This document shows positions 1 through 9,409 of a DNA stretch of 64,000 nt, one piece after another (position 1 is the stretch's first letter; every line of letters begins with the position of its first letter). The stretch comes from JACPVF01 sp964502095 (GTDB lineage Bacteria > Chloroflexota > Anaerolineae > Anaerolineales > Villigracilaceae). Position numbers and translations under genes: made by a program. The notes beneath the pieces are model-generated. The model saw nothing but the letters and a program-made list of their open reading frames with translations. It ran no database searches and was not told the DNA's origin. The stretch covers positions 124,001-188,000 of the forward strand of contig CAZCUF010000004.1 of assembly GCA_964502095.1 (NCBI GenBank), given 5' to 3'.

Positions 1-10
1 CTTTTTTATC

Positions 11-499
11 CTATGCTTTCTCGTTATTCCGTATAATTCGTGCCGGGTTTCCGACTACGATCGCTCCGGAAGGAACGTCGCGGGTAACAACACTTCCAGC
101 ACCGACCATAGCATTCTCTCCGATAGTAACACCGCAAAGAACAGTAGCGTTGGTTCCGATTGAAGCACCTCGCTTGATTAAGGTGGGAGTACATACCCAG
201 TCCGTTTCATCTTGAAGCTTTCCAGATGCAGTGGCGGCTCGAGGATATTTATCATTGATAAACATTACGCCATGGCCCAGGAAGACTTCGTCTTCAATAG
301 TAACGCCCTCGCAAATAAACGAATGACTTGAAACTTTTACCCGGCGGCCAAGCCGGACTCCTTTTTGGATTTCTACGAAAGCCCCTATCTTGCTTTCGTC
401 TCCGATCACACATCCGTAGAGGTTAACAAAGCCGTAGATCTTAACATCACGGCCAAGCTTTACATCGGGCGCGATACGAACGAAATCTGCGTTTACCAT
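11..499 (-). CDS. WbpD/WlbB-like hexapeptide N-acetyltransferase
   Basis: A 162-residue left-handed beta-helix acyltransferase; imperfect hexapeptide repeats run from about residue 8 to the end and it closes with GNPARI. NDKYPRA at residue 82 is typical of the WbpD/WlbB group, which acetylates the 3-amino group of UDP-2-acetamido-3-amino-2,3-dideoxyglucuronate. The ATG overlaps the stop of the Gfo/Idh gene by 7 nt, so translation is probably coupled; no good Shine-Dalgarno is visible. A paralogue lies at 8733-9353. The family is clear; the exact acceptor is inferred from the neighbouring dehydrogenase and the DegT aminotransferase. Confidence 0.85.
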   Translation of the reverse strand: MVNADFVRIAPDVKLGRDVKIYGFVNLYGCVIGDESKIGAFVEIQKGVRLGRRVKVSSHSFICEGVTIEDEVFLGHGVMFINDKYPRAATASGKLQDETDWVCTPTLIKRGASIGTNATVLCGVTIGENAMVGAGSVVTRDVPSGAIVVGNPARIIRNNEKA

Positions 500-1509
500 A
501 GTATTTGTTCTTGTGTGGAGTTCTTTGCCAACGAGCGATGAGCGGCTTCCAAAATCTTAACTATCCGCAATCCGCTACGGCCGGAACTTCTCGGCTCGGT
601 GTGCTTTGAAATACATTCCAAGAAATGTTGGCTTTCCTGGCGCAAAGGTTCAATAAAAGGTATGTTAGGGACGATAATATCACCACGCCGGTAATTATAT
701 TGAAATTCGCCGAATCCATTAGTGTAATCGGGTGCATCAATCCCTTTATCATAAATCTTAATTTTTCCCTCATTCCCAAGATCATTGTAAACCGCCATTT
801 TCTTGCTGCCCACGACTGTGACTCTTCGTACCTTACAAGGATCGAGCCAACTCACATGAACATACGTCTTTAGGTTATTCGGAAAAACCAAATTTAAGTA
901 AGCCACATCATAAACGTCAGGAATTACGCATGACATTCCTTGAGCGCTTATCGATACCGGCTTTGTCCCAATAAGATACAGTAGGATTGAGATATCGTGA
1001 GGGGCCAGATCCCAGATTACATTCGAATCTCTTTGAAAAAGACCGAGGTTCAATCTGGCCGTATCGATATAATAAATGTCGCCCAATTCACCACTCTCTA
1101 TATATTTTTTTACCTCTTGCATCGCGCAATCATATTCAAAAGTATGGCCCACCATCAATGTCAGACCTTTTTCGTCGGCTATCTTTATTAAATCTTCAGC
1201 ATCTTCGCTTTTTAGGGTAATAGGCTTTTCAACAAATACATTCAAGCCATGCTCCAGGCAATCTTTAGCAATATGATAGTGAGTTTTTGGGGGGGTGGAG
1301 ATGACAACTGCATCCAATCCCATCTTGAAAAGCTCTTTGTAATCAGTAGTCACGTTGATTCCTGAATATCGGGATTGAGCACGCTTCAGCTGATCCTCTT
1401 TTTGGTCGGCAATAACAACCAATTCAGATGCAGGAAGCTCATAAAAATTCCTGGTCAGGTTCGGTCCCCAATAACCATAGCCAATTACACCCACTCGTAT
1501 AGCGCTCAT
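493..1509 (-). CDS. Gfo/Idh/MocA family sugar dehydrogenase (WlbA/WbpB-like)
   Basis: A 338-residue NAD(P)-dependent oxidoreductase. It has an N-terminal Rossmann fold (GVIGYGYWGPNL, residues 7-18), the family EKP motif at 94-96 and a likely catalytic His171 in DLAPHDIS. Members of this family beside WbpD and DegT proteins oxidise the C3 hydroxyl of UDP-N-acetylglucosaminuronate before transamination, so this is the proposed role here. AGGAGG lies about 10 nt before the ATG. It is the second-last gene of a minus-strand polysaccharide block and overlaps the acetyltransferase gene. The substrate assignment is inference. Confidence 0.85.
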   Translation of the reverse strand: MSAIRVGVIGYGYWGPNLTRNFYELPASELVVIADQKEDQLKRAQSRYSGINVTTDYKELFKMGLDAVVISTPPKTHYHIAKDCLEHGLNVFVEKPITLKSEDAEDLIKIADEKGLTLMVGHTFEYDCAMQEVKKYIESGELGDIYYIDTARLNLGLFQRDSNVIWDLAPHDISILLYLIGTKPVSISAQGMSCVIPDVYDVAYLNLVFPNNLKTYVHVSWLDPCKVRRVTVVGSKKMAVYNDLGNEGKIKIYDKGIDAPDYTNGFGEFQYNYRRGDIIVPNIPFIEPLRQESQHFLECISKHTEPRSSGRSGLRIVKILEAAHRSLAKNSTQEQILW

Positions 1510-1537
1510 TAAAAATAATCCTCCTGATTAAGGTTAT

Positions 1538-2305
1538 TTATACTGCCCCTTTTGTGGAAAGAATCACAAAAGGGGTTTTCAGCACGATTTTAAAATCGAG
1601 CCAAAAAGATTGGTTCGTAACGTATTCAATATCCAGGCTCATTTGTTGATCGAAATCAACTGATGAACGTGCAGTAACTTGTTGCAGACCCGTTAAACCG
1701 GGCTGTGCTTCAAGGCGTCGCAGATACCAGGGCTTATATAACTCCACTTCATATGGTATCGCCGGTCTTGGCCCGACCAGACTCATATCGCCTCGTACTA
1801 CATTCCAAAGTTGAGGAAGCTCATCAAGGCTTAGTTTGCGCAGGATTCTCCCGGGGCGTGTAATTCTTGGGTCCCGTATCAATTTTCGGACGGAAGATGT
1901 CTGGCCTTGCAATGCGTCTATTTGCTCATAATCATTCTCAATTAGTGCCTGAATATAAGCTTGGTGAATTGCGGAATCGGCATCCGTACGCATGGTCCGA
2001 AATTTATAGCACGGAAAAGTTACTCGCTGCCAATAGAAGTGTTTGCCGCGCGATTGTCGTCTTGCTCCTACACGTTCCTGGACAAAAAATACCGGACCCG
2101 GAGAATATAAAATAATCCCGAGGGCAATCAGTAGCATTAAAGGGAAAAGAAGGATCAACAAAAACAAAGCAATAGAGAAATCTATTATGCGTTTCACAAT
2201 ATAATATATAGTTCGGCCCTCGTGCGCCAACGAAATAGCGCTAGGGTCGTTTCTGCGAATCAGGTCAAATTGAGCTTCAGTTTGCAAAAAGGCTCTCCCG
2301 GGCAT
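1538..2305 (-). CDS. polyprenyl-phosphate sugar-1-phosphate transferase (WbaP/ExoY family)
   Basis: Initiating glycosyltransferase that moves a sugar-1-phosphate from a nucleotide sugar to undecaprenyl phosphate at the inner face of the membrane. One long hydrophobic segment (about residues 43-70) precedes the cytosolic catalytic domain with FVQERVG, KFRTM, LSLDELPQLWNVVRGDMS, LVGPRP and TGLQQV, all signatures of the bacterial sugar transferase family. The frame stays open to 2335, but the ATG at 2305 is chosen because GAGG stands 9 nt before it, giving 255 residues. It probably starts the glycan repeat that the neighbouring genes elongate. The sugar specificity cannot be read. Confidence 0.9.
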   Translation of the reverse strand: MPGRAFLQTEAQFDLIRRNDPSAISLAHEGRTIYYIVKRIIDFSIALFLLILLFPLMLLIALGIILYSPGPVFFVQERVGARRQSRGKHFYWQRVTFPCYKFRTMRTDADSAIHQAYIQALIENDYEQIDALQGQTSSVRKLIRDPRITRPGRILRKLSLDELPQLWNVVRGDMSLVGPRPAIPYEVELYKPWYLRRLEAQPGLTGLQQVTARSSVDFDQQMSLDIEYVTNQSFWLDFKIVLKTPFVILSTKGAV

Positions 2306-2611
2306 CAAATAAAACCTCGTGCAAGAAATACACAAACTAAAAAGTTATCTGGCTTTCCCGATCAACATTTGACGATCAATAATAGGCCAACGACCAAATC
2401 AGACCTGCCAATTTAATATAATGCCTATATATTAAGGAATGGGTTACAAATGCGTTACAGCTATCAATTGTATCGAGGAAATTCAGACAAATACCCGGGG
2501 ATTCGGCCGCGTTAAATTCATCAACTTTTCATCAGGCCCATGTACTCATACCTTGACCATCGCCAAAGTTTCAGGCCCGCAAAATGTCTTGAAATAGTCT
2601 GTAATTATTTT
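2306..2611. other. Intergenic region, no gene seen
   Basis: About 300 AT-rich bases between the sugar transferase and the BcsB-like gene, both on the minus strand. No ORF with a ribosome site, no RNA gene and no clear terminator were recognised. It probably holds a promoter or leader for the transferase, but no convincing -35/-10 pair could be assigned. Confidence 0.5.
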
Positions 2612-4981
2612 TTAAGTTTTACGATTCTTACTTGACTTCTCTTGCCGGGCGGCAAACCATTTCTTAATTCCCTGGAGACTTTTAGGTCGATTGGTATGTT
2701 GCGCACCGCCCTGTAATTGGACACGCGTTGGATTACGCGACCAACTCCGAGCAGCTAGAATAACCAAAGTCAGAATGATCAGGACCACAGAGATTCCCAA
2801 CGCTGGCAGAATCCATCCGTTCTGGCTCGGCGCGAAAGGCAGAGCGGGGCTAATAGCAGGAGGCTGGCTCACGCCGCCGGATATTTGTGTAGGAGCTATA
2901 TCTGCAACAGAAGTTAATCGCGTATCAGTAGATATTATTTGGCGATTATTAATAATGGCAAAGTTCCCAGTAACTTGCCAGCTCAGCGTAGAATCCAGCA
3001 ATGAGGTAGCCGCCCAGGTTACTCCTTGCAAGGTATTTCCCAAAACAGTTAATATCACCTTATCAGCATTCCATGGGGAGGGGATCATTTCAACATACCC
3101 CAAGGGGGAATCTGGGGAAATTAAATATGTGACTTGAAAATTGCCCTGTTGAGCGACATCAGTATTATTTAGAAATGGCGCCGGAAGTTTATTGTTGATC
3201 TGGCTGACGATAGACAGCTGGCTTGGGTGGCCGATTATCAACAAGTTGTAATTAGAACGGTCGGCCTCAGGAAATTCGTCGGTATAGAAGGCGGACAGCG
3301 TAGTCAATGTGCCCCCCGCGTCTCTACCCAGATAAACAGCAAGTTGTAAAGCGTGCCGCCAAGAACTTAAATCATTATGCGATACAACAAAAGCGGTATC
3401 ATTTAAGGTTGGATTATACGAGAAAAAGCTCGGGAAGGAGGAAAGATCATAACTAGCCGCCGGATCAGTGGTCGACGGAGTTAGAGGCAAATGCAATGTA
3501 GATTCAGGCCAGATATTTATCCACAGGCCATTCATGTTGGGCGGCGTACAATTGTCATTAGGGGCAATAAGCGCATTAATCTCCAACCGATTATTGCCGG
3601 GCACTAATACCGAGAGTGGCACCGTGATTTTCATATGATTCGACGACTCGTCTGCCGTTGTGTCGCTGAGGCGAACGCTTCCAATCGGATGATTGTTAAT
3701 CGATACCACTATTCCTGAGCGATCGTAATTGAGCAGTGCCGAATTGCCAAATACCAGGTCAAAATATGCATCAGGCGTCACAGTAAAACCTGACGGAATA
3801 TTAAAATAGAAGGACGCAGAATTTACTCCCCTACCTCTAAAGGAACTACCAGTCGATCCAAGATCGGCCAGAGTCTGATCTGTAACTCGCGAAGTGGAAG
3901 TAGATGCAGTTTGAACAAGTTGGACGACAGCAAGGTTCGAGGGGCCATTAGGACGTAAAACGCCAGTGCTAAGAGCCTGAGCGGCTTTAACGATTGCCTG
4001 GTCTGTATCGCCTGATATTACGAGCACTATATAAGCAGGATTCCACGGCGAGTTAACCATCTGAATAAAGCCATCGTCAAGATTTCCTCCTGCAATTTGA
4101 AATTTACCTTCCTTGATCGGCGCAGGTAGTGACAATTGTGCCAGTACAGGAGAAAGCGATGATGCCTTTCCCACAAAAATCAAGTTGGTTACTTTAGCCT
4201 GTTCGGGTGTGAGATTGCTTAGCGTAGTCATATCTAACGCCAGAGCGCCGCCAGTTAAATTGCCCAAGCCGGCCGCTGTAGTAAGCGTTGCCTGTAATTC
4301 GGCGGCAGATGGCTGGTCAGGAACAACAAGCATGGCCGAATCTGGTTCAAAGGAATTTTGGTAAATTGGTCTGGGAAAATTAACCAGGCTGGTGTCGGGT
4401 TTAATTAGATTATGAGGCAGGGTGAAATGTGAATTTTTATGTATAAAGATAGTAGTCTGCTGATCTCCGTAACAGGAAAGCCCGGCGCTTAACACAAAAC
4501 TTAACTGCATACGACCATCGCTACGCGTCGAAATAAAGCTTGCAAGCGGGGCAGGAATATCAATATTAATATCTCCAACCTGATTGAGCTGTAAAACATC
4601 CAAAGTTACGTTATTTAATAATACTGTGAGTGTCCCCCCGCTACTGCCCAACACAACCGGAGTGGATTGACTTTGAGCGGTGCTGAAGGAGACACTTAAT
4701 GACAAGTTCAATGTAGTACCTGCCGTCAACTGCCAATCGGAAGGAAGCGCAAAAGAAAAGGAAGTAGAGTCGAACGGGCCGTTTAGTTGAATTTCGTCTT
4801 GTTGAAGCTGAGAAAACGTGACAATATTCGGATCAGAAAAGGCAGTCACCGGCGTTGGTGCTGGGGTTGGAGTCGAAGTTGGCGCCTGCGCCTGTGCAGG
4901 CATAGACGTGAAGATGCTGGCCACCAAGACACTAATGCATATAATGGAAAAGAACAGCTTTATAGCAGGAAATTTGTTCAT
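2612..4981 (-). CDS. BcsB-like cellulose-synthase-accessory protein, exported and membrane anchored
   Basis: A 789-residue protein with a signal peptide (about 1-32), a Thr/Pro linker, a long BcsB-type carbohydrate-binding region with two similar halves, a transmembrane helix near residues 735-757 and a short basic cytosolic tail. In cellulose systems BcsB sits outside the membrane and guides the glucan from BcsA. No bcsA synthase is in this window, so the partner may be another polymerase or lie elsewhere. AAGGA precedes the ATG by about 10 nt. Only 25 nt separate it from the upstream Wzz-GGDEF gene, so they are likely cotranscribed. The family call is fairly secure; a role in cellulose itself is not shown. 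Confidence 0.75.
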   Translation of the reverse strand: MNKFPAIKLFFSIICISVLVASIFTSMPAQAQAPTSTPTPAPTPVTAFSDPNIVTFSQLQQDEIQLNGPFDSTSFSFALPSDWQLTAGTTLNLSLSVSFSTAQSQSTPVVLGSSGGTLTVLLNNVTLDVLQLNQVGDINIDIPAPLASFISTRSDGRMQLSFVLSAGLSCYGDQQTTIFIHKNSHFTLPHNLIKPDTSLVNFPRPIYQNSFEPDSAMLVVPDQPSAAELQATLTTAAGLGNLTGGALALDMTTLSNLTPEQAKVTNLIFVGKASSLSPVLAQLSLPAPIKEGKFQIAGGNLDDGFIQMVNSPWNPAYIVLVISGDTDQAIVKAAQALSTGVLRPNGPSNLAVVQLVQTASTSTSRVTDQTLADLGSTGSSFRGRGVNSASFYFNIPSGFTVTPDAYFDLVFGNSALLNYDRSGIVVSINNHPIGSVRLSDTTADESSNHMKITVPLSVLVPGNNRLEINALIAPNDNCTPPNMNGLWINIWPESTLHLPLTPSTTDPAASYDLSSFPSFFSYNPTLNDTAFVVSHNDLSSWRHALQLAVYLGRDAGGTLTTLSAFYTDEFPEADRSNYNLLIIGHPSQLSIVSQINNKLPAPFLNNTDVAQQGNFQVTYLISPDSPLGYVEMIPSPWNADKVILTVLGNTLQGVTWAATSLLDSTLSWQVTGNFAIINNRQIISTDTRLTSVADIAPTQISGGVSQPPAISPALPFAPSQNGWILPALGISVVLIILTLVILAARSWSRNPTRVQLQGGAQHTNRPKSLQGIKKWFAARQEKSSKNRKT

Positions 4982-5006
4982 TTATAATTATCCTTTAGTG
5001 AAGGCC

Positions 5007-6143
5007 TTAATCTGACAAAACCTTCCCAGTCCAAAACGGGTTTTTCATCTCCCAGACATATACAGGAGTCTGACTATCTCGCCTGGCCTGTTCCAGGGCG
5101 CTATTTGCTTTATCAAACAATTCTTCCAAAGAAATATGACTACCGTACTCCGCTCCGCCAATGTGCGAATCGAGATTAATCGACGCACCAAACGATCCCA
5201 ACTCAACCGGTTGGGATAGCACTTGGAATATTCTCTCAAAAATTCGATGGGCGGCGGTACCGGTTGTATTGGGAAGCATAACAATGAGGCTGATATCATT
5301 CCAGCGCCCAATAATGTCGTTTCCGCGCAACTCTTTCCGAAGAGATTCGGTTACTTTTCGCAGGGCTCTTTGTAAGCCAATAATCGGAAAAGCTTCCAAA
5401 ACGTCGCGGAGGCCGTTTAATTCTATGATGCCGATAGTAAGCGGATCGTCGGGGGTCCTGGCCATCTCATCTTCAACATAGCGGGAAAAATATTTACTAT
5501 TGTAAACACCCGTATCGTTATCCAATTGAAGGCGCTGTCTGAAGGCCTCTAAGGGCAGTCGGAGCTGTTCGCTTATAATAGCCAATACTGCGCCAACCAA
5601 TAGGCCAAGGGTAATTGCCAAACTAGCATTCAATAGTGGTTTGGGACTGGATGGGAGGAGGGGCGAAACAGCAGTATCGAGAAAATCAACGTTATAAACT
5701 TGGTTTAAACGACGGGTAAAATTGATGGTTTGATCGCCGATGGTATTAGCCAGCTTCGCCGCCAATTGCGGATCGGGGCCAGAGACCGTCAACACTAAAA
5801 CGCTGGAGTTAGTGGCCACAACGGATTCATACTTATAGTCCTTCAAATCTTCAGGCTGAAGTTGAAGAGAAGCCAATGTGTCATTATAAATACGGTTGCT
5901 ATTCATTATTTCCGAGTAGGTGGTCATGACGGTTTGGCTATCGAGAATATTTAAACTTTGCAGCACCACATCGGGTCTATCTGGCAGAACAGCATTCGGA
6001 GTGACGATAAACCGCGCTACAGCGTCATATTGAGGAGTTGTTAAATAAGAAATTGCCAATGCAGTTGCCAACGCAACCAAAGTAGTCAATAAAATAATCC
6101 ACCACCCTCGTCGTAATATTTGAAAATATAAACGAAATTCCAT
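5007..6143 (-). CDS. Wzz-type chain-length protein fused to a degenerate GGDEF domain
   Basis: A 378-residue protein in two parts. Residues 1-195 form a Wzz/chain-length-determinant domain: helix at 15-33, extracytoplasmic part, second helix at 171-190. Residues 205-370 match a GGDEF fold: DTGVYN at 210-215 replaces the usual LTGLYN start, but the active-site loop reads RWNDIS at 280-285 where an active cyclase has R(Y/F)GGDEF. Cyclase activity is therefore unlikely; the domain could be a nucleotide or protein sensor. It begins the minus-strand operon upstream of the BcsB-like gene. GGGAGTGACC precedes the ATG. The fusion is contiguous in one frame. Confidence 0.8.
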   Translation of the reverse strand: MEFRLYFQILRRGWWIILLTTLVALATALAISYLTTPQYDAVARFIVTPNAVLPDRPDVVLQSLNILDSQTVMTTYSEIMNSNRIYNDTLASLQLQPEDLKDYKYESVVATNSSVLVLTVSGPDPQLAAKLANTIGDQTINFTRRLNQVYNVDFLDTAVSPLLPSSPKPLLNASLAITLGLLVGAVLAIISEQLRLPLEAFRQRLQLDNDTGVYNSKYFSRYVEDEMARTPDDPLTIGIIELNGLRDVLEAFPIIGLQRALRKVTESLRKELRGNDIIGRWNDISLIVMLPNTTGTAAHRIFERIFQVLSQPVELGSFGASINLDSHIGGAEYGSHISLEELFDKANSALEQARRDSQTPVYVWEMKNPFWTGKVLSD

Positions 6144-6681
6144 TGGTCACTCCCAATCTGACGAGCCTAGAATAACAAACATCTGCTTATCATAACCGAG
6201 TCAAAGTTCGAATCCCTATTGTCACATTTTACACGTAATTACAGCTATTAACGAATATATTGTAATATCCGGGAGTTGGAAATAGCTTTCAGATTCATTG
6301 CAGATGAACCTAATCCAACTCGAATAGTTTAACATTGAGTGGAAGTTCAAATTCCCAACATCAACATTTGTATCCGGCGATAGGCAGATACAACGAGCAG
6401 TTTTGCGCAGAAGTTATTTTGATCTACATGATATGACCCCGGACTGACGCCAATCCCCTTTTTATAGATATCGATCAGAAAAGTGGCAGCCAACTGGCAA
6501 GGGATTAATGGAGATGGCGCTATTGCAAGAATTCAGGCTGAGCAAGATTACAGTCGCGACACCTAATGGCAAATAAAGACACGGCCCCTTCCCCTTTTTT
6601 TCCGTTTCACACGCAGATTCCGATAAAAATTCTCCCATGCTTTAGAAAGTTCAACATAGGTTTTGATTACGGAGAAGCCCG
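6144..6681. other. Divergent intergenic region of the polysaccharide locus
   Basis: About 540 AT-rich bases between the divergently transcribed Wzz-GGDEF (minus) and GT39 (plus) genes. It must carry promoters for both directions. No ORF with a credible start, RNA gene or strong inverted repeat was found by eye, and no promoter hexamers could be assigned with confidence. Confidence 0.5.
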
Positions 6682-8253
6682 ATGTTTAAAAAACAAAATA
6701 GCGTATGGCGAGATGGATTTCGATTCAAAAAAGACCTTGTCCCCATTGCCTTATTGGTCTTTATCTTGTTATTAGGCACAGGGCTGAGGGTTTATAACCT
6801 GGGAAAAGAGAGTTATTGGGGGGACGAAATATATACTATTCTTGAGGGCAAACAAAGTATACCTCAACTCCTTTCTTCCGGAAGATTAGATCAGCCGCCG
6901 GCTTTCTATATTCCGTTTCACTTTTGGATACAAGCTTTCGGCACGGCAGAAGCAAGCACAAGGTCATTTTCAGTTCTGACCGGCATAGGTTCGCTTTTAC
7001 TTATCTATTTAATCGGGCGCAGTTTATTTCATAAAAACATCGGATTAATTAGCGCTTTCCTTCTGGCGATTTCGGTCTTTCAAATCACCTATTCTCAAGA
7101 AACGCGGTTCTATGGTTTCTTCGAATTCATGGTTTTACTATCGTACTATTTCTTAATCGTAGCTCTTAAAAGCGGAAGAACGCTACATTTTATTCTCTAT
7201 GGAATAGCCAGCATAGCAATGGTCTACACACATACTTATGGCATATTTGTGCTGGCCGCGCAAAATTTATTCTTCATCACACAAGTAAAAAAATATAAGG
7301 GATTTATAAGAGCATGGATTATTTGTCAAACAGCAATTCTGATATCATTTGTCCCCTATCTTTTCTCCCTGCTCATTAATGATAGCGGCTTGGGGGGAGC
7401 GCTTAATTATCAGTCGGGAGGAACTCTCCAGACTCCATCGATCTTAGACCCCGTGCGTACCATTTACAGATTTGTTATACCTGCTCGAGGCGAACGAACC
7501 TGGAATAGCGTATTTATAAGTTACCTTATTGCAGCGCTTTCGATTGTTGCGGGTTCTTCAATATACATAGCTCGACAAGGAATACGCCAATGGGCCAGCA
7601 ACCTGCCCAGGCTCACTAACCTCCAAAGAATGCGTAATCTAAAGAATGAACTTCTTCTATTATTCTTTTGGTTATTAGGGCCTATTGCATTACCTTTTAT
7701 TATATCCATCTTACTTACACCGATGTATACAGATAGATACATAATTGGAGCGGCTCCAGCCATATATCTATTGCTGGCATGGATTATTTTTAGCTTTCGA
7801 AAGATAGTGCCAATAGTATTTTCGCTTGGAATGTTAGTGATTCTGATTGTTCCCGGTATGCGATACTACTATACCATCGACCGTAACCAGCAGTGGAGGG
7901 AAGCGGCGGCGTATGTACAGGCAAACCATCTTCAGGATGAAATCATTGTGTTCGCTGGAGGCATAGGTACTGGAATTGAGCAGGAATCATTCAATTGGTA
8001 TTACCAAGGTACAGCCCCCAATTGTTCGCTGGGCAATGATCTTACAAGTCCTAGCGCAAAATTAACTGCTTTGAAACTATGCACTGACGATTACAAATAC
8101 TTCTGGATTATTATACGAAACTCCACTGACTTTACCAACCCCATAGATTCCTATAAGGCTTTTTTTGCAGATTCACGTCAGGTGCCCGCTCATCTAATAA
8201 AAGAACAACAATTTATCGATATATCAGTATATTTATTTAGATTATCAGATTGA
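6682..8253 (+). CDS. membrane glycosyltransferase, GT39/ArnT-like
   Basis: A 523-residue integral membrane protein with about ten to eleven hydrophobic segments. The first periplasmic loop has WGDE at residues 46-49 and QPPAFY, the acidic pair and PP motif seen in lipid-phosphosugar-dependent transferases of the GT-C fold (GT39/ArnT/PMT). It probably moves a sugar from a polyprenyl-phosphate carrier to a glycan or protein outside the membrane. GGAG lies 8 nt before the ATG. The gene is strikingly AT-rich compared with genes after 20 kb, which suggests horizontal origin. Donor and acceptor are unknown. Confidence 0.75.
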   Translation: MFKKQNSVWRDGFRFKKDLVPIALLVFILLLGTGLRVYNLGKESYWGDEIYTILEGKQSIPQLLSSGRLDQPPAFYIPFHFWIQAFGTAEASTRSFSVLTGIGSLLLIYLIGRSLFHKNIGLISAFLLAISVFQITYSQETRFYGFFEFMVLLSYYFLIVALKSGRTLHFILYGIASIAMVYTHTYGIFVLAAQNLFFITQVKKYKGFIRAWIICQTAILISFVPYLFSLLINDSGLGGALNYQSGGTLQTPSILDPVRTIYRFVIPARGERTWNSVFISYLIAALSIVAGSSIYIARQGIRQWASNLPRLTNLQRMRNLKNELLLLFFWLLGPIALPFIISILLTPMYTDRYIIGAAPAIYLLLAWIIFSFRKIVPIVFSLGMLVILIVPGMRYYYTIDRNQQWREAAAYVQANHLQDEIIVFAGGIGTGIEQESFNWYYQGTAPNCSLGNDLTSPSAKLTALKLCTDDYKYFWIIIRNSTDFTNPIDSYKAFFADSRQVPAHLIKEQQFIDISVYLFRLSD

Positions 8254-8732
8254 GTGCCTTATAAACTTACGAAAGGGCCAAAAGCTTTCTATCTTGCTTT
8301 CCTACAACCTTGGATTGTTCAGAATCATGGGCCTGCTATGGCATTATTTGGATACCTCCATATCAGCAGAGCTACCAGAGAAATTCCAGGGCTTGTATGC
8401 GAAATCTTTTTTAAGGAGTAAAGCAGCGAAAAACCCTTGATTTCGTCTTGGGAAAACCGAAATTCAAGACTCCTCATTGGGTTCGGGGTCACATGCCATT
8501 AATTTGCATACAAGTTCCAGGACAAATGGTTATTCATATCAGATTGAAACAAATTGAACATTTGTCCTAAAGCTTCAATCATCTTTTGTAACTGTAATGT
8601 TATGAAAAGGGTCCTGTGGGGTGTGTAGAATCGGCATAGGCATCAGGTTCTCATGTGTTTTTGGAGCCATGTAACAAATTATCGCAATACGAAATAATTC
8701 TCCTTTGAAATAATTAAAGAAGATGGGAAACG
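8254..8732. other. Intergenic region upstream of the plus-strand glycan operon
   Basis: About 480 bases without a credible gene. The only structure noticed is a 10-bp perfect inverted repeat (arms 8519-8528 and 8559-8568). The promoter for the 8733-14848 gene run probably lies at its right end, but it was not resolved. Confidence 0.5.
8519..8568. repeat. 10-bp perfect inverted repeat
   Basis: AGGACAAATG at 8519-8528 and its exact reverse complement CATTTGTCCT at 8559-8568, separated by 30 AT-rich bases. There is no T-tract, so it does not look like an intrinsic terminator. It could be an operator pair or a leader hairpin for the downstream operon; the function is unknown. Confidence 0.4.
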
Positions 8733-9353
8733 ATGGCTGACGAAAAAATTACGATTCACCATACTGCCGAAGTATCCTCAAAGGCCACCATTGGGGCAGG
8801 GACCCGGATTTGGCATCTAGTTCAGATTCGAGAGGGAGCAACGATAGGGAAGAATTGCATCGTTGGGAAAGACGTCTACGTTGACTTCGATGTAAAAATC
8901 GGAGACAACGTAAAGATCCAAAATGGCGCCTTGATCTATCATGGTGCGACTATTGAAGACGGCGTCTTTATTGGTCCGCAAGTTTGCTTGACAAATGACC
9001 GCAACCCGCGAGCAATTACTTCGGAGGGACTTCTAAAAGGAAATGATGATTGGGTGCTCGGCCCGACACTCATCAAGTATGGAGCATCTTTGGGCGCGGG
9101 CTCCATTATTTTGCCGAATGTGACTATCGGGCGGTTCGCCTTGGTTGGAGCTGGATCAGTTGTTACACGAGATGTTCCGGATCATGGCCTCGCTGTAGGG
9201 AATCCGGCACGACTGGCTGGATATGTTTGTCATTGTGGGAGAAAAATGCAGCGCGGGGACAACAATACATGGCATTGCGAAGCGTGTAATTGGACATTTG
9301 CTCCTCAGATAAACAATCTAAAAACCGAATTTCTAGTTGAAAATACAGGATAA
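8733..9353 (+). CDS. WbpD/WlbB-like N-acetyltransferase with C-terminal zinc-ribbon tail
   Basis: A 206-residue hexapeptide acyltransferase related to the product of 11-499: it shares NDRNPRA, the GAGSVVTRDVP coil and the GNPARL end. After the helix it carries an extra segment of about 35 residues with CHCGRKM and CEACNW, four cysteines spaced like a zinc ribbon. The proposed reaction is acetylation of the 3-amino group of a UDP-2,3-diamino sugar made by the DegT aminotransferase nearby. It heads a plus-strand run of glycan genes. The ribosome site is weak (GGGAAA). The family is clear; the role of the tail is unknown. Confidence 0.85.
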   Translation: MADEKITIHHTAEVSSKATIGAGTRIWHLVQIREGATIGKNCIVGKDVYVDFDVKIGDNVKIQNGALIYHGATIEDGVFIGPQVCLTNDRNPRAITSEGLLKGNDDWVLGPTLIKYGASLGAGSIILPNVTIGRFALVGAGSVVTRDVPDHGLAVGNPARLAGYVCHCGRKMQRGDNNTWHCEACNWTFAPQINNLKTEFLVENTG

Positions 9354-9409
9354 CAACATTCCTTGGATATTTTCTCTTATGATCTAATCATATTTTCAAG
9401 GGAATATTT

